Positions 25,695-35,142 are shown, counted from the first letter of the stretch. The stretch: 64,000 nucleotides of DNA from JAUXFS01 sp963772635 (GCA_963772635.1 CAVYYK010000032.1:62001-126000), one strand, 5' to 3'. Program-made: numbers and translations. Notes: a model not told the origin generated them from the letters alone.

Positions 25695-27128
25695 TCAGCC
25701 GAACCTTGCGAGGAAACGGACGATCTTTCGGGTCCGAGCACTGAACAGCGACGGCGTGTAGAAGCTTCCGGCGGCGCGCTTGTTGATCTCGCCGAGGGTC
25801 GGATACGGGGCGATCATCGTCGCCAGCGCGCCGATCTTGATCCGCCGGCTCATCGCCAGCACCCAGGTCTGGATCAACTCGCCGGCGGCGGCGCCGACGA
25901 TGCCGGCTCCGAGGATATGCCCCTTGGGTGTGACCACCGCCTTGACCAGGCCGTCGGTCAGCCGCTCGGCCTGGGCGCGGTCGTTGTCGTGGTAGGGCCA
26001 GCGCAGAACCCGGACATCGCCGTGTTTTTTCCGGGCCTCCTCCTCGATCAGCCCGACCTGGGCCAGCTCGGGCGCGGTGTAGGTGACCCACGGTACGCAG
26101 CGGGCGTCCTCCCGGGCCGGAATGCGGAACAGCGCGTTCTTGATGACGATGCCGGCGTGATAGCCGGCCATGTGGGTGAACTGATACCCCCCCGCCACGT
26201 CGCCGATGGCGAACACCTTGCGGTTGGTCGTCCGCAGGCGACGGTCCACCTGCACGCCCTTGGGAGAGTAGACGACGCCGGCCTTCTCCAGGTCGAGGCC
26301 GTCGACGTTGGGTCGGCGGCCGGCGGCAACGAGCAGGTGGGAGCCCTCGATACGGCTTTCCTGGCCGTTTTCGGCGACGGCGACCGAGACGCGGGCGTCG
26401 GCCGAAGCGACGCCGACGACCTTGACGCCTTCGCGGATATCGATGCCTTCCGACGTCAAGCGGCTGCGCACCACCTGGACGAGTTCCGGATCGTCCTTGG
26501 GTAGCATCGTGAACATCTCCAGCACCGTGACCCTGGCGCCCAGCTGGCGGTGGGCCTGGGCCATCTCGATGCCGATCGGCCCGCCGCCGACGACGATCAG
26601 GTGCTCGGGAACCGCGTCGAGGTCGAACACCGTTTCGTTGGTCAGGAACGAAACGTCCGACAGCCCCGGGATCGGCGGCACGAACGGCGACGATCCGGTG
26701 GCGACGACGAACCGCCGCGCATTGACGCGGATGCCATCGGCTTCGACCTGGGCCGGCCCGGTGAAGCGGGCATGCCCCTTGATCACGGTCGCGCCGAGGC
26801 CCTCGAGCCGTTCTACCGAATCGTTGGGCGCAATGGCGGCGATTACCCCGTGAACGTGGTCGTGAACCCGCCTGCCGTCAATTCGGGGCTCGCCGACATC
26901 GACCCCGAACCGCCCGGCGTGGCGGGTGGCCTCGGCGGCATGTCCCGCCGCCAGCAACGCCTTCGATGGCACGCAACCGTAGTTCAGGCAGTCACCTCCC
27001 ATCTTCCCCCGTTCGACGAGCACGGTGGACGCGCCCATCTGCGACGCGCCGACGGCGACCGAAAGCCCCCCCGAACCTGCGCCGATCACGCAGATGTCGA
27101 CGTCGAGCACCCTGGCGCCGGCCTTCAT
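25695..27128 (-). CDS. FAD-dependent pyridine nucleotide-disulfide oxidoreductase (mercuric reductase/LPD-like)
   Basis: A 477-residue flavoprotein: FAD motif DICVIGAGSGGLSVAVGA, redox-active disulfide GGDCLNYGCVPSK, NAD(P)-binding IVVGGGPIGIEMAQAH, second FAD motif VFAIGDVAGG, and a dimerisation domain. The active-site base of lipoamide dehydrogenases (HPTLSE) reads YPTLGE here, so the usual His is absent; this is seen in the uncharacterised branch often encoded with TVP38 proteins. No N-terminal mercury-binding domain and no vicinal Cys at the C-terminus, so mercuric reduction is unlikely. Overlaps the TVP38 stop by four bases. Confidence 0.82.
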   Translation of the reverse strand: MKAGARVLDVDICVIGAGSGGLSVAVGASQMGASTVLVERGKMGGDCLNYGCVPSKALLAAGHAAEATRHAGRFGVDVGEPRIDGRRVHDHVHGVIAAIAPNDSVERLEGLGATVIKGHARFTGPAQVEADGIRVNARRFVVATGSSPFVPPIPGLSDVSFLTNETVFDLDAVPEHLIVVGGGPIGIEMAQAHRQLGARVTVLEMFTMLPKDDPELVQVVRSRLTSEGIDIREGVKVVGVASADARVSVAVAENGQESRIEGSHLLVAAGRRPNVDGLDLEKAGVVYSPKGVQVDRRLRTTNRKVFAIGDVAGGYQFTHMAGYHAGIVIKNALFRIPAREDARCVPWVTYTAPELAQVGLIEEEARKKHGDVRVLRWPYHDNDRAQAERLTDGLVKAVVTPKGHILGAGIVGAAAGELIQTWVLAMSRRIKIGALATMIAPYPTLGEINKRAAGSFYTPSLFSARTRKIVRFLARFG

Positions 27129-27883
27129 GACTTTGTGCGCTTCAGACGTTTGTAGACAACGGGAACCACCGAGAGCACCGCCAGACCGATGATCGGCGCG
27201 AGAATCTCGGGCTCGAAGATGATGCCCAGATTCGGCGTATCGCCGCTGTCGAACACGGCGCCGAGGCCGTTGCCGACCAGGCAATAGACGACGCTTCCGG
27301 GGATGATGCCGACGAAGGTGCCGATGACGAACGTCCTGAGCGGCACCCCCAGGAACGCCGGCACCAGGTTGACCAGCCAAAACGGAAACAATGGCACCAG
27401 GCGCAGCACCAGGAGGTAACTGAGCGCGTTCTCGCGAAACCCGTCCTCCATCCGGCGCAACGCCGGGCCGGCCTTGGCGCGCAGCACGTCGCCGAGGGCG
27501 TAGCGGGCGACGAGGAAGATCGCCGAGGCGCCGAGGGTAGCGGCGGCGACGACGTAAACCGCGGCGGACGCGGCGCCGAACAGGAACCCGCCGCCGATGG
27601 TCATCCACACCGCGCCGGGAAGCGAGAACGCCACCACCAGGACGTAGACGGCGACGAAGGTCAGGGCGGCCAGGGCGTAATGGTCCTGCCGCCACGCCAG
27701 CAGCGCCTCACGGTGCTCGTGCAAGGCCTCGAACGAGAGATAGTCGTCCCAGCCGAAGGCGAAGAACGCGGCGAACCCGCCGGCGACGACCGCGAGCGGC
27801 AGCAACCGCCAGGGTGAAAACTTCCTGCCGGTCTGCTCGGTGCTGTCCGGGTCCGCTCCGCGCAAGGCCGACGCTCCCTTCAT
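27125..27883 (-). CDS. TVP38/TMEM64 family membrane protein
   Basis: A 252-residue integral membrane protein of the SNARE-associated/VTT (DedA-like) superfamily, with about five to six TM helices. Diagnostic stretches are FSLPGAVWMTIGGGFLFGA, ALSYLLVLRLVPLFPFWLVN and FVIGTFVGIIPGSVVY. The open frame extends far upstream, but the ATG at 27883 places a single TM helix after a short cytosolic tail, as usual. Such proteins are often encoded beside FAD reductases, as here; function is not established. First gene of a four-gene operon. Confidence 0.85.
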   Translation of the reverse strand: MKGASALRGADPDSTEQTGRKFSPWRLLPLAVVAGGFAAFFAFGWDDYLSFEALHEHREALLAWRQDHYALAALTFVAVYVLVVAFSLPGAVWMTIGGGFLFGAASAAVYVVAAATLGASAIFLVARYALGDVLRAKAGPALRRMEDGFRENALSYLLVLRLVPLFPFWLVNLVPAFLGVPLRTFVIGTFVGIIPGSVVYCLVGNGLGAVFDSGDTPNLGIIFEPEILAPIIGLAVLSVVPVVYKRLKRTKS

Positions 27884-28059
27884 TCCGCCAAACCCCTGAT
27901 ATCTGAACGCACAAGCAAGGCATATAGGCAACGACAAATGCGCTAACCACTCACAATTCGTCACCTTTGCGTGACCCGTCTCCCTGGGAATCGATCGCCG
28001 GATCCCCCCTTGCGCTGGGGGGCAATCCCAATGAAAGTCGGCAACTGCCACTGCCATCG

Positions 28060-28088
28060 TTGACTTCCACGGATCAAGTTCGTATACA
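28060..28088 (+). promoter_or_regulatory. Sigma-70 promoter of rpmH
   Basis: TTGACT at 28060-28065 and TATACA at 28083-28088 are separated by exactly 17 bases, close to consensus. Transcription would begin about 28095, some 23 bases before the rpmH start codon. Confidence 0.75.
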
Positions 28089-28117
28089 CCGACCCCATTC
28101 TGCGTCGGAGTTAACCC

Positions 28118-28252
28118 GTGAAACGTACTTTCCAACCGAGCAAAATCGTCCGCGCGCGACGTCACGGTTTCCGCCAGCGCATGGCCACCGTCGGCGGGCG
28201 ACGCATTCTCGCCAATCGACGCAGAAAGGGGCGCAAGCGCCTCTCCGCCTGA
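28118..28252 (+). CDS. rpmH: 50S ribosomal protein L34
   Basis: A 44-residue basic protein starting with GTG: KRTFQPSKIVRARRHGFRQR and on through MATVGGRRILANRRRKGRKRLSA, the near-invariant L34 sequence. L34 is a late-assembling large-subunit protein. It follows a strong promoter and stands seven bases before rnpA, the conserved arrangement. The gene is too short for simple length filters but is unmistakable. Confidence 0.97.
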   Translation: MKRTFQPSKIVRARRHGFRQRMATVGGRRILANRRRKGRKRLSA

Positions 28253-28259
28253 GCTGTTC

Positions 28260-28676
28260 GTGGCAGCCGCCGTCCAGCGTCTCAAGCGTCGATCGGAGTA
28301 TCTGCGGATCGCCCGCAACGGACGGAAGTGGGCCATGCCGGGGTTGGTGCTGCAGGTGGGGCGCGGTGACACGCGAGATGGCTCGACCGATCAGGTCGCG
28401 GCCATGCGCGTGGGTTTCACCGCTAGCCGCAAGGTGGGCAATGCGGTGGCGCGCAACCGTGTTCGTCGCCGGCTTCGGGCGGCTGCGGAGGAGATCTTGC
28501 CCGTGCACGCGAAGCCTGGGCGTGACTACGTAATCATCGGCCGGCTTGCGACCTTGCGACGGCCATTTCACGCCTTGTTGGGCGACCTGGAGAACGCATT
28601 GAAACGCGTTGGTGCTTATCGCAGCGGGCCGAAAACAGATAACGGCGCCACCGAGAGAGAGGCGGCTGAACCATGA
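28260..28676 (+). CDS. rnpA: Ribonuclease P protein component
   Basis: A 138-residue basic protein that binds the M1 RNA for tRNA 5' maturation. The RNR signature is VGNAVARNRVRRRLRAAAEE, and MRVGFTASRKVG precedes it; the N-terminus LKRRSEYLRIARNGRKW is typical. It starts with GTG seven bases after rpmH and its stop overlaps the yidD start as ATGA. Confidence 0.95.
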   Translation: MAAAVQRLKRRSEYLRIARNGRKWAMPGLVLQVGRGDTRDGSTDQVAAMRVGFTASRKVGNAVARNRVRRRLRAAAEEILPVHAKPGRDYVIIGRLATLRRPFHALLGDLENALKRVGAYRSGPKTDNGATEREAAEP

Positions 28677-28948
28677 ACCCGGCAAGCGGCTTGGTCCGTG
28701 CCCTCATATTCGGTTATCAGCACCTCATCTCTCCAATTCTTCCGGGCTCTTGCCGTTTCTGGCCGAGTTGCTCCCACTATGCACTCGAAGCGGTCGGGCG
28801 TTTCGGCGCGATCAAAGGTGGATGGTTGGGGTTGAGACGTATTCTTCGCTGCCATCCGTGGGGAGGATCCGGCTATGACCCGATACCAGGCGGGGCAACC
28901 GGATGCGAGGGCCTCGACCACCACCGCGATCGTCATTCGACCACTTGA
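28673..28948 (+). CDS. yidD: Membrane protein insertion efficiency factor YidD
   Basis: A 91-residue protein with the family signature FGYQHLISPILPGSCRFWPSCSHYALEA in parts and GSGYDP near the end, including three conserved Cys. YidD assists YidC-dependent insertion. Its ATG overlaps the rnpA stop, and yidC starts 46 bases later; this order is widely conserved. Confidence 0.93.
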   Translation: MNPASGLVRALIFGYQHLISPILPGSCRFWPSCSHYALEAVGRFGAIKGGWLGLRRILRCHPWGGSGYDPIPGGATGCEGLDHHRDRHSTT

Positions 28949-28993
28949 ACCAAGCGTTAGACGGGATCTCTCCGAGACAGGGCACGATTGGCG

Positions 28994-30790
28994 ATGGACA
29001 ACAAGAACCTGATTTTGGCGATCGTGCTCTCTGTCGCCATTATGTTCGGCTTCAACTACGCCTATGAATTCTTCTATCCACCGCCGCCGAAGGCACCGCA
29101 GTCGGATTTGCAGCAGTCCACCACCGGGAGTGCGCCGCAGGTGCCGCAGCAGACCGGGAGTGCGCCGCAGGTGCCGCAGCAGACCGGGACAGCGCCGCCT
29201 GCCAAGGCCCCGCCGGCCGCCACCGGGGCGCCGTCCCCTTCCACCGTCGAGGTCGCCGAGAGCCGGACAAAGGCGCTGGCCGAGTCTCCCAGGATCCGAA
29301 TCAGCACGCCCAGCCTGCACGGTTCGATTTCCCTGGTCGGCGGCCGCCTCGACGACTTGACGTTGGTGAAATATCGCGAAACCCTGAACCCCAAGAGCCC
29401 CGAGATCGTGCTGTTTTCGCCGGCAGGGACGCCCCATGCATACTTCGCCGAAGTCGGCTGGGTAGCGGTCGGCGACAAGGTCGCCGTCCCCGGTCCGGAC
29501 ACCCTCTGGACCGCCGACCGGGAAACCCTGACCCCGCAGACCCCGGTCACGCTGAGCTGGGACAACGGCGCCGGACTGACCTTCAAGCGCACCTTCGCCG
29601 TCGACGACAACTACATGTTCACGATGACCCAGCGGGTGGAGAACGGCGGCGAGACACCGGTTTCCCTCTCGGCCTACGGACTCATCTCCCGCCATGACAT
29701 CCCAACGGGGAGGTCGTTCTATATTCTCCACGAGGGGCCGCTCGGCGTCTTCGACGGGACCCTGAAGGAGGTGAGCTACACGGATCTGCAGGAAACCGGC
29801 GTCATCCAACAGAAGTCCACCGGCGGCTGGATCGGCTTCACCGACAAGTATTGGCTGGCCGCGTTGGTGCCAAACCAGAAGGAGGCGCTCGATACCCGCT
29901 TCATCGATCAGCGCCACAACAACACCAATATCTACCAGGTCGACTTCGTCGGCGGCGTGACGACGGTCGCCCCGGGCGCGACCGGCGCGGCCGAGAGCCG
30001 CGTGTTCGCCGGCGCGAAGGAAGTCCGCCTGCTCGACCGCTACGAGGAGGAATACGGGATCCCCCGCTTCGATCGGGCGATCGATTTCGGCTGGTTCTAC
30101 TTCCTGACCAAGCCGCTGTTCTATTTCCTGATCTACATCACCGACTGGGTCGGCAACGTCGGGGTCGCGATCCTGTTGCTGACGGTGGTCGTCAAGCTCG
30201 CCTTCTTCCCGCTCGCCAACAAGTCCTACAAGGCGATGAGCCAGATGCGCAAGCTACAGCCGGAGATGCTGAAGCTGCGCGAGCGATTCAGCGACGACAA
30301 GGCCCGCCTCAACCAGGAGATGATGGCCCTCTACAAGCGCGAAAAGGTCAACCCGGCATCGGGCTGCCTGCCGATGGTGATCCAGATCCCGGTGTTCTTC
30401 GCCCTCTACAAGGTGCTGTTCGTCACCATCGAGATGCGCCAGGCGCCGTTCTTCGGCTGGATCCACGACCTGTCGGTCCGCGACCCGACCACGGTGTGGA
30501 ACCTGTTCGGGCTGATCCCGTGGGATCCGTCCACGGTTCTTCCCGAGCCCATGCACATCGGCGCGTGGCCGCTGGTCATGGGCATCACCATGTTCCTGCA
30601 GCAGAAGCTGAACCCGCAGCCTCCGGACCCGATTCAGGCGAAGATCTTCATGTTCCTGCCGATCGTCTTCACCTTCATGCTCGCCCAGTTCCCGGCGGGC
30701 CTGGTGGTCTACTGGACGTGGAACAACACCCTGTCGATCATACAGCAGTGGGTGATCATGCGGCGCGCGGGGGTCAAGATCGGCCGCTGA
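28994..30790 (+). CDS. yidC: Membrane protein insertase YidC
   Basis: A 598-residue insertase of the inner membrane (Oxa1 family). N-terminal TM anchor NLILAIVLSVAIMFGFNYAY, a proline-rich linker with a 10-residue duplication (TGSAPQVPQQ twice), the large periplasmic beta-supersandwich domain, and five C-terminal TM helices containing ANKSYKAMSQMRKLQPEM and NPASGCLPMVIQIPVFFALYKV in parts. ATG 28994 matches the usual MDN start; a TTG two codons earlier is possible. Confidence 0.96.
   Translation: MDNKNLILAIVLSVAIMFGFNYAYEFFYPPPPKAPQSDLQQSTTGSAPQVPQQTGSAPQVPQQTGTAPPAKAPPAATGAPSPSTVEVAESRTKALAESPRIRISTPSLHGSISLVGGRLDDLTLVKYRETLNPKSPEIVLFSPAGTPHAYFAEVGWVAVGDKVAVPGPDTLWTADRETLTPQTPVTLSWDNGAGLTFKRTFAVDDNYMFTMTQRVENGGETPVSLSAYGLISRHDIPTGRSFYILHEGPLGVFDGTLKEVSYTDLQETGVIQQKSTGGWIGFTDKYWLAALVPNQKEALDTRFIDQRHNNTNIYQVDFVGGVTTVAPGATGAAESRVFAGAKEVRLLDRYEEEYGIPRFDRAIDFGWFYFLTKPLFYFLIYITDWVGNVGVAILLLTVVVKLAFFPLANKSYKAMSQMRKLQPEMLKLRERFSDDKARLNQEMMALYKREKVNPASGCLPMVIQIPVFFALYKVLFVTIEMRQAPFFGWIHDLSVRDPTTVWNLFGLIPWDPSTVLPEPMHIGAWPLVMGITMFLQQKLNPQPPDPIQAKIFMFLPIVFTFMLAQFPAGLVVYWTWNNTLSIIQQWVIMRRAGVKIGR
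29126..29185 (+). repeat. Two perfect 30-bp tandem repeats inside yidC
   Basis: Bases 29126-29155 are repeated exactly at 29156-29185, and a third degenerate unit follows. They encode TGSAPQVPQQ twice in the linker between the TM anchor and the periplasmic domain. The repeat keeps the frame. Confidence 0.9.
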
Positions 30791-30815
30791 TCGGCGCGCC
30801 GGTAGCGATACGGTA

Positions 30816-31469
30816 TTGGCGTTGACCGACGCGGCAAACGAAGACGATCGTCTGGAAGCATTGGAGCGGGGGCGGCTCCTGTTCACCCTGCCCTGCGCAT
30901 TCGTCACGGGTGCCGCCCGGCTCGACCAGGCCCCCGACGGCGCACTGCCGGAAGTCGGCTTCGCCGGGCGCTCCAATGTCGGCAAGTCCAGCCTGGTCAA
31001 TGCGCTGACCGGCCGACGGACGCTGGCCAAGACTTCCAATACGCCGGGCCGCACGCAACAGCTCAATTTTTTCGACCTTGGCGAGCGGCTGATGCTGGCG
31101 GACCTGCCGGGATACGGTTACGCCAAGGCACCGAAGTCCACCGTCGAACGTTGGACCCGACTTGTGAACTTCTATCTGCGCGGCCGGGTTCCGCTCAGAC
31201 GGGTCCTATTGCTGATCGACGCCCGCCACGGGATCAAGGACGTCGATCGCAGGGTGATGTCGATGCTGGACAAGGCCGCCGTGTCCTATCAGGTGATTCT
31301 CACCAAATGCGACAAACTGAATCCGTCGCCCTTGGCAGAGATGATCGCGGCCATCGCCCTCGAGCTGACGAAGCATGGCGCCGCCCATCCCGAGGTGTTG
31401 GCGACCAGCGCGCGGACCGGCGCCGGCCTCCCGGAACTGCGATCGGCCCTCGCCGCCCTCTCCCGTTGA
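30816..31469 (+). CDS. engB: Ribosome biogenesis GTP-binding protein EngB (YsxC/YihA)
   Basis: A 217-residue GTPase needed for large-subunit assembly. G1 is GRSNVGKSSLVNALTG, G2 region TSNTPGRTQQLNFF, G3 DLPGYGYAK, G4 TKCDK and G5 SARTG. It starts at a TTG (30816); another TTG at 30822 would remove two residues. Twenty-five bases separate it from yidC, so it belongs to the same transcription unit and precedes argB. Confidence 0.93.
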   Translation: MALTDAANEDDRLEALERGRLLFTLPCAFVTGAARLDQAPDGALPEVGFAGRSNVGKSSLVNALTGRRTLAKTSNTPGRTQQLNFFDLGERLMLADLPGYGYAKAPKSTVERWTRLVNFYLRGRVPLRRVLLLIDARHGIKDVDRRVMSMLDKAAVSYQVILTKCDKLNPSPLAEMIAAIALELTKHGAAHPEVLATSARTGAGLPELRSALAALSR

Positions 31470-31551
31470 TACGAGCATTACGGTCGGAACCGGACCACCG
31501 AATCGAAATCAGGTGTGGAAATCTTGCTCAGGGTGCGTACAGTCGCACGCG

Positions 31552-32460
31552 ATGAACGAGAAGCAGACCAAGACCCGGGAACAATGGATCGAAAAGGCGC
31601 GGACCTTGTCCGAAGCCCTGCCGTTCATGCGCCGCTACGCCGGTGCCACTTTCGTCATCAAATACGGCGGTCACGCGATGGGCGATGCCAATCTCGCCAA
31701 GCTGTTCGCGCGCGACATTGTTCTTCTCCGCCAGGTCGGCATCAACCCGGTGGTGGTTCACGGCGGCGGACCCCAGATCGGTCAGATGCTGGAGCGGCTG
31801 AAGATCAAGAGCGCCTTTATCGACGGGCTGCGGGTGACCGACAAGGAGACCGTCGACGTGGTCGAGATGGTTCTCGCCGGGTCGATCAACAAGTCGATCG
31901 TTTCGGCGATCAACGAGGCCGGCGGTTTCGCGGTGGGTCTTTCCGGCAAGGACGGTAATCTGATCCGCGCTCAGAGGCTGAGGCGGAGCAAGCGCGACCC
32001 GGGATCCAACATAGAGCGGATCCTCGATCTCGGGTTGGTGGGTGAGCCGACCGAGATCAATCCCCACATCCTCGACTTCTATGAACGATCCGACATCACC
32101 CCGGTTGTCGCGCCGATCGGCATGGGCACCCAGGGCGAAACCCTGAACATCAATGCCGACACTGCTGCGGGCGCGATCGCCGCCGCCGTCGGCGCCCGTC
32201 GGTTGATGATGCTGACGGACGTCGAAGGCGTCCTCGACAAGTCGGGCCAGTTGATCGAGGAGATGACGACGAAAGAGGCCCGTCGTTACATCGCCGACGG
32301 TACCATTCACGGTGGCATGATCCCGAAGATCGAGACCTGTCTCGAAGCCGTCGGCAAGGGCGTCGAGGGTGCGGTGATCATCGACGGCCGAACGCCCCAC
32401 GCGCTGCTGCTCGAACTGTTCACCGAGCACGGCGCCGGGACCTTGGTCAACGCGGACTGA
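31552..32460 (+). CDS. argB: Acetylglutamate kinase
   Basis: Phosphorylates N-acetylglutamate, the second step of arginine synthesis. At 302 residues it matches the arginine-sensitive hexameric class with an N-terminal helix (QWIEKARTLSEALPFMRRY). Active-site motifs are IKYGGHAM (ATP), VVHGGGPQIGQML (substrate), NINADTAAGAIA and GGMIPKIETC. The ATG at 31552 gives the family N-terminus. Its end overlaps the convergent EAL gene by 14 bases. Confidence 0.95.
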   Translation: MNEKQTKTREQWIEKARTLSEALPFMRRYAGATFVIKYGGHAMGDANLAKLFARDIVLLRQVGINPVVVHGGGPQIGQMLERLKIKSAFIDGLRVTDKETVDVVEMVLAGSINKSIVSAINEAGGFAVGLSGKDGNLIRAQRLRRSKRDPGSNIERILDLGLVGEPTEINPHILDFYERSDITPVVAPIGMGTQGETLNINADTAAGAIAAAVGARRLMMLTDVEGVLDKSGQLIEEMTTKEARRYIADGTIHGGMIPKIETCLEAVGKGVEGAVIIDGRTPHALLLELFTEHGAGTLVNAD

Positions 32461-34180
32461 CGCTCCCCTGCTTTGCGGCCGGCGCCGCGAAAAGATGTGT
32501 CGGCACCATGTTCTTGAAGGCATGGATGTCGGTGGACGGCCGACCGAGCAGATAACCCTGCGCATACTGCAAACCACACTCACGGACGAATTTGAGGGCC
32601 GATTCGTCATCGATCATCTCGGCCACGGTGGCGATGCCGAGGTCGCGGCATAAACCGACGAACGCCTTCAAAAACGCCTTTCCTTTCTGCGCTTTTCGAG
32701 CGTTGCGCAACGCGGGGCCGTCGAACTTGACAATGTCGACGTCAAGGGTGGTGAGATATTCGAAGCTGGCGGCGCCAGCCCCGAAATCGTCGAGGCAGAC
32801 CGGATAACCCTGTTTGCGTAGTCGCTGAATGAACATGTTGGCCGCACTCAAGTCCTGCATCCGAGCCGACTCGGTTATTTCGAACATCAACCGACCGGGC
32901 GACCACGGATGCTCCTTCAGCAACGCATCGAGCCGGGCGAGGAACGACAGCGAGCCAACCGACTGGCCCGAGACATTGACCGCGATGCACGTTTTCGAGT
33001 TGAGCGGGGTTTTCGTCCTCAAGCGATGGATGGCTTTTCGCACAACGGCCAGATCGAAATCGGCGATCAACCCGGTTTCTTCGGCGAAGGTAACATGTTC
33101 ATAGGGCGTGCGCGTCCCATAGCGGGCGGGAAATCTCGCCAAAGCCTCGTAATGATGAATGCGCCCCGTTTTGACGCCGATGATCGGCTGGAAAGCGATC
33201 TCGAAGTCCGAGTGCGCGATCAAGTGCTTGAAGTCGGCTACCCCTTCGATCGCCTCTCTGGCCAGGTTCGAGATGCTGGTGGAGAGGCTGTTGAGGGAGA
33301 AATCACTCCCCTTGAAGCTGCGAAAGCGATTGATGGCATAGAGGAGGCCACTGGCGATCTCCTCTTCATTTGCGAGTTCGCTGTCGATATCGATGGTCGC
33401 CGACTTGACCGCGGTCCCCTCGGCGTTCGGGTCGGCTTTTCGAGTCAGCTCCGAGATCTGCCCCTGCATCGCCGCGATGTCCAGATCGGGGCGATGCACC
33501 AAGCCATATCGGTCGGTATCGATGCGTCCCGCAGTTTCGCCGTCGGCCGATTCCGCCCCCAGGCAGGCGCCGACATTGGCCAAAAGTTCGCGCTCTGCTG
33601 CCGCGCTCATGCGCTCGCGCAAATCTTCGTAAGCGGGCAAGGCAAGCAATGTCATTTGCCGGTGCCCGTTTCCACCGGACAAGGCCAGGTGGTGGGTGAC
33701 CATCTCGACAAACGAATCGCCGTCGTAAAGCCCTGTCGCCCGATCACGGACCAGACCGACCAGTTCATCGTCCTTTCGCGCCATCAAGCTCGTGCGCAGA
33801 GCGAGAAAGTAGTGCCCGTTGAGGTCGTCCAGCCGAAATCCGGTCAGTGCCAGCGGGGGGGTCGGCCCCTTTTTTCCGCGCAATCGCACCGATTGATTCT
33901 CGATGCGGCCTCGGTTGCGAGCGACGCTGAGGAGTCCTTCGAGCCGGCGGCGATCCTGGGGTACGACGATATTGTGAAGTGATTTGCCAACAAGTTCGCG
34001 CGCATCCCGCCCGATCAGCGCTCGGCTGGCGCCTGCCGCGTAAACCACGACGGTATCCCCGTTGAGTTCGAGCAGAATGTCGGCCCAGCAAAAGGCCAAG
34101 GCAGCAAAACGGTCACGCTCCGTCCGCATTGCGGAGAACGGTGGTTTCAACGGGTCGATCGCGGCACCTACGGTGGCCAT
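32447..34180 (-). CDS. PAS - degenerate GGDEF - EAL domain protein (c-di-GMP phosphodiesterase candidate)
   Basis: 577 residues. A PAS-like domain (about 30-125), a central region resembling a GGDEF fold without the motif, a helical linker, and an EAL domain (about 330-560). Catalytic positions look kept: EALAR, NVSGQS, EITES, LDDFGAG, VKFDG, AEMIDDE (the first Glu retained although the usual AEGVE is changed) and AQGYLLGRP. It has no TM segment, so it acts in the cytosol. It probably hydrolyses c-di-GMP, with the degenerate GGDEF as regulatory domain. Divergent from the nucleotidase gene, overlapping argB at its 3' end. Confidence 0.8.
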   Translation of the reverse strand: MATVGAAIDPLKPPFSAMRTERDRFAALAFCWADILLELNGDTVVVYAAGASRALIGRDARELVGKSLHNIVVPQDRRRLEGLLSVARNRGRIENQSVRLRGKKGPTPPLALTGFRLDDLNGHYFLALRTSLMARKDDELVGLVRDRATGLYDGDSFVEMVTHHLALSGGNGHRQMTLLALPAYEDLRERMSAAAERELLANVGACLGAESADGETAGRIDTDRYGLVHRPDLDIAAMQGQISELTRKADPNAEGTAVKSATIDIDSELANEEEIASGLLYAINRFRSFKGSDFSLNSLSTSISNLAREAIEGVADFKHLIAHSDFEIAFQPIIGVKTGRIHHYEALARFPARYGTRTPYEHVTFAEETGLIADFDLAVVRKAIHRLRTKTPLNSKTCIAVNVSGQSVGSLSFLARLDALLKEHPWSPGRLMFEITESARMQDLSAANMFIQRLRKQGYPVCLDDFGAGAASFEYLTTLDVDIVKFDGPALRNARKAQKGKAFLKAFVGLCRDLGIATVAEMIDDESALKFVRECGLQYAQGYLLGRPSTDIHAFKNMVPTHLFAAPAAKQGSVSPR

Positions 34181-34345
34181 GGACGCGATTTTCGGTTCCC
34201 TTTGCGGGGGGGTGTATCAACCTTGCGTAGAGTGTCATACTCATGGAGATATGCGAAAATTCCCTTAACGGAGTGGCCACGGGAACGGTCTTGTGAAGTT
34301 TGGGGTTGCCAGCCGGCCGCGGCTTTCCCACAAATAGAGGGTACG

Positions 34346-35056
34346 ATGCCCAAAGATACGGTTCCGCTATCCCACGCCGCTCCCGGTCCTGCCGGGCTTC
34401 TCCACACCGAGGCCTGGGTCTTCGACCTGGACAACACCCTGTACCCGGCGACCTTCAATCTGTTCGGCCAGATCGACGACCGCATGCGCGCCTACATCGC
34501 CGAATTTCTCGGCGTCGGCCTGGAAGACGCCTACCGGCTGCAGAAGCACTATTTTCGCGAGTACGGCACGTCGTTGCACGGGCTGATGCATCGCCACGGC
34601 ATGGACCCCGAACCGTTTCTCGACTTTGTCCATGACATCGATGTCACCGTGCTGCCGCCGAGCCCGGGGCTCGAGGCCGCGCTGGCCCGTCTTCCCGGCC
34701 GCAAGCTGGTGTTCACCAACGCCTCGACCCGGCATGCCGAAAGGGTGATGGAAAGATTGGGAATCAGCCATCACTTCGATGCCGTGTTCGGCATCATCGA
34801 GGCCGATTACCGACCCAAGCCACAACCCGAAGCCTACAATGTCCTGGTCCAGCGCCACGGCCTCGATGCCGGCAAGACGGTGATGGTGGAGGATATCGCC
34901 CGCAACCTGGCGCCGGCGGCGGCGCTTGGCATGACCACGGTTTGGGTGCGCACGGACACCGAACACGGAACCGCCGGCGCCGACGGCGCCTTCATCGACC
35001 ACGTGGCCGACGACTTGGTGGCGTGGCTGGAAGCGGTTCTCGACGAACCCGGGTGA
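34346..35056 (+). CDS. HAD-family pyrimidine 5'-nucleotidase
   Basis: A 236-residue haloacid-dehalogenase-type phosphatase of the SDT1/YjjG-like pyrimidine nucleotidase group. Motif I is FDLDNTLYP, motif II VFTNAS, motif III Lys in YRPKPQPEAY and motif IV VEDIARNL. The start at 34346 has AGAGGG upstream; the frame is open further up without similarity. It precedes dapD by 86 bases. In vivo substrate is not certain. Confidence 0.82.
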   Translation: MPKDTVPLSHAAPGPAGLLHTEAWVFDLDNTLYPATFNLFGQIDDRMRAYIAEFLGVGLEDAYRLQKHYFREYGTSLHGLMHRHGMDPEPFLDFVHDIDVTVLPPSPGLEAALARLPGRKLVFTNASTRHAERVMERLGISHHFDAVFGIIEADYRPKPQPEAYNVLVQRHGLDAGKTVMVEDIARNLAPAAALGMTTVWVRTDTEHGTAGADGAFIDHVADDLVAWLEAVLDEPG

Positions 35057-35142
35057 CCGGCCGCCTCGCCTGTAGTTGACAGCGGCGCCGTCGTTGAGCA
35101 TGGTCACGCTGAAACCGATCACTCGTCGTTAGGCCTCCGCAA

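Noticed and set aside
27884..28117. Replication origin near rpmH
   Set aside because: No cluster of DnaA boxes or dnaA gene is visible; rpmH is not next to dnaA in this window.
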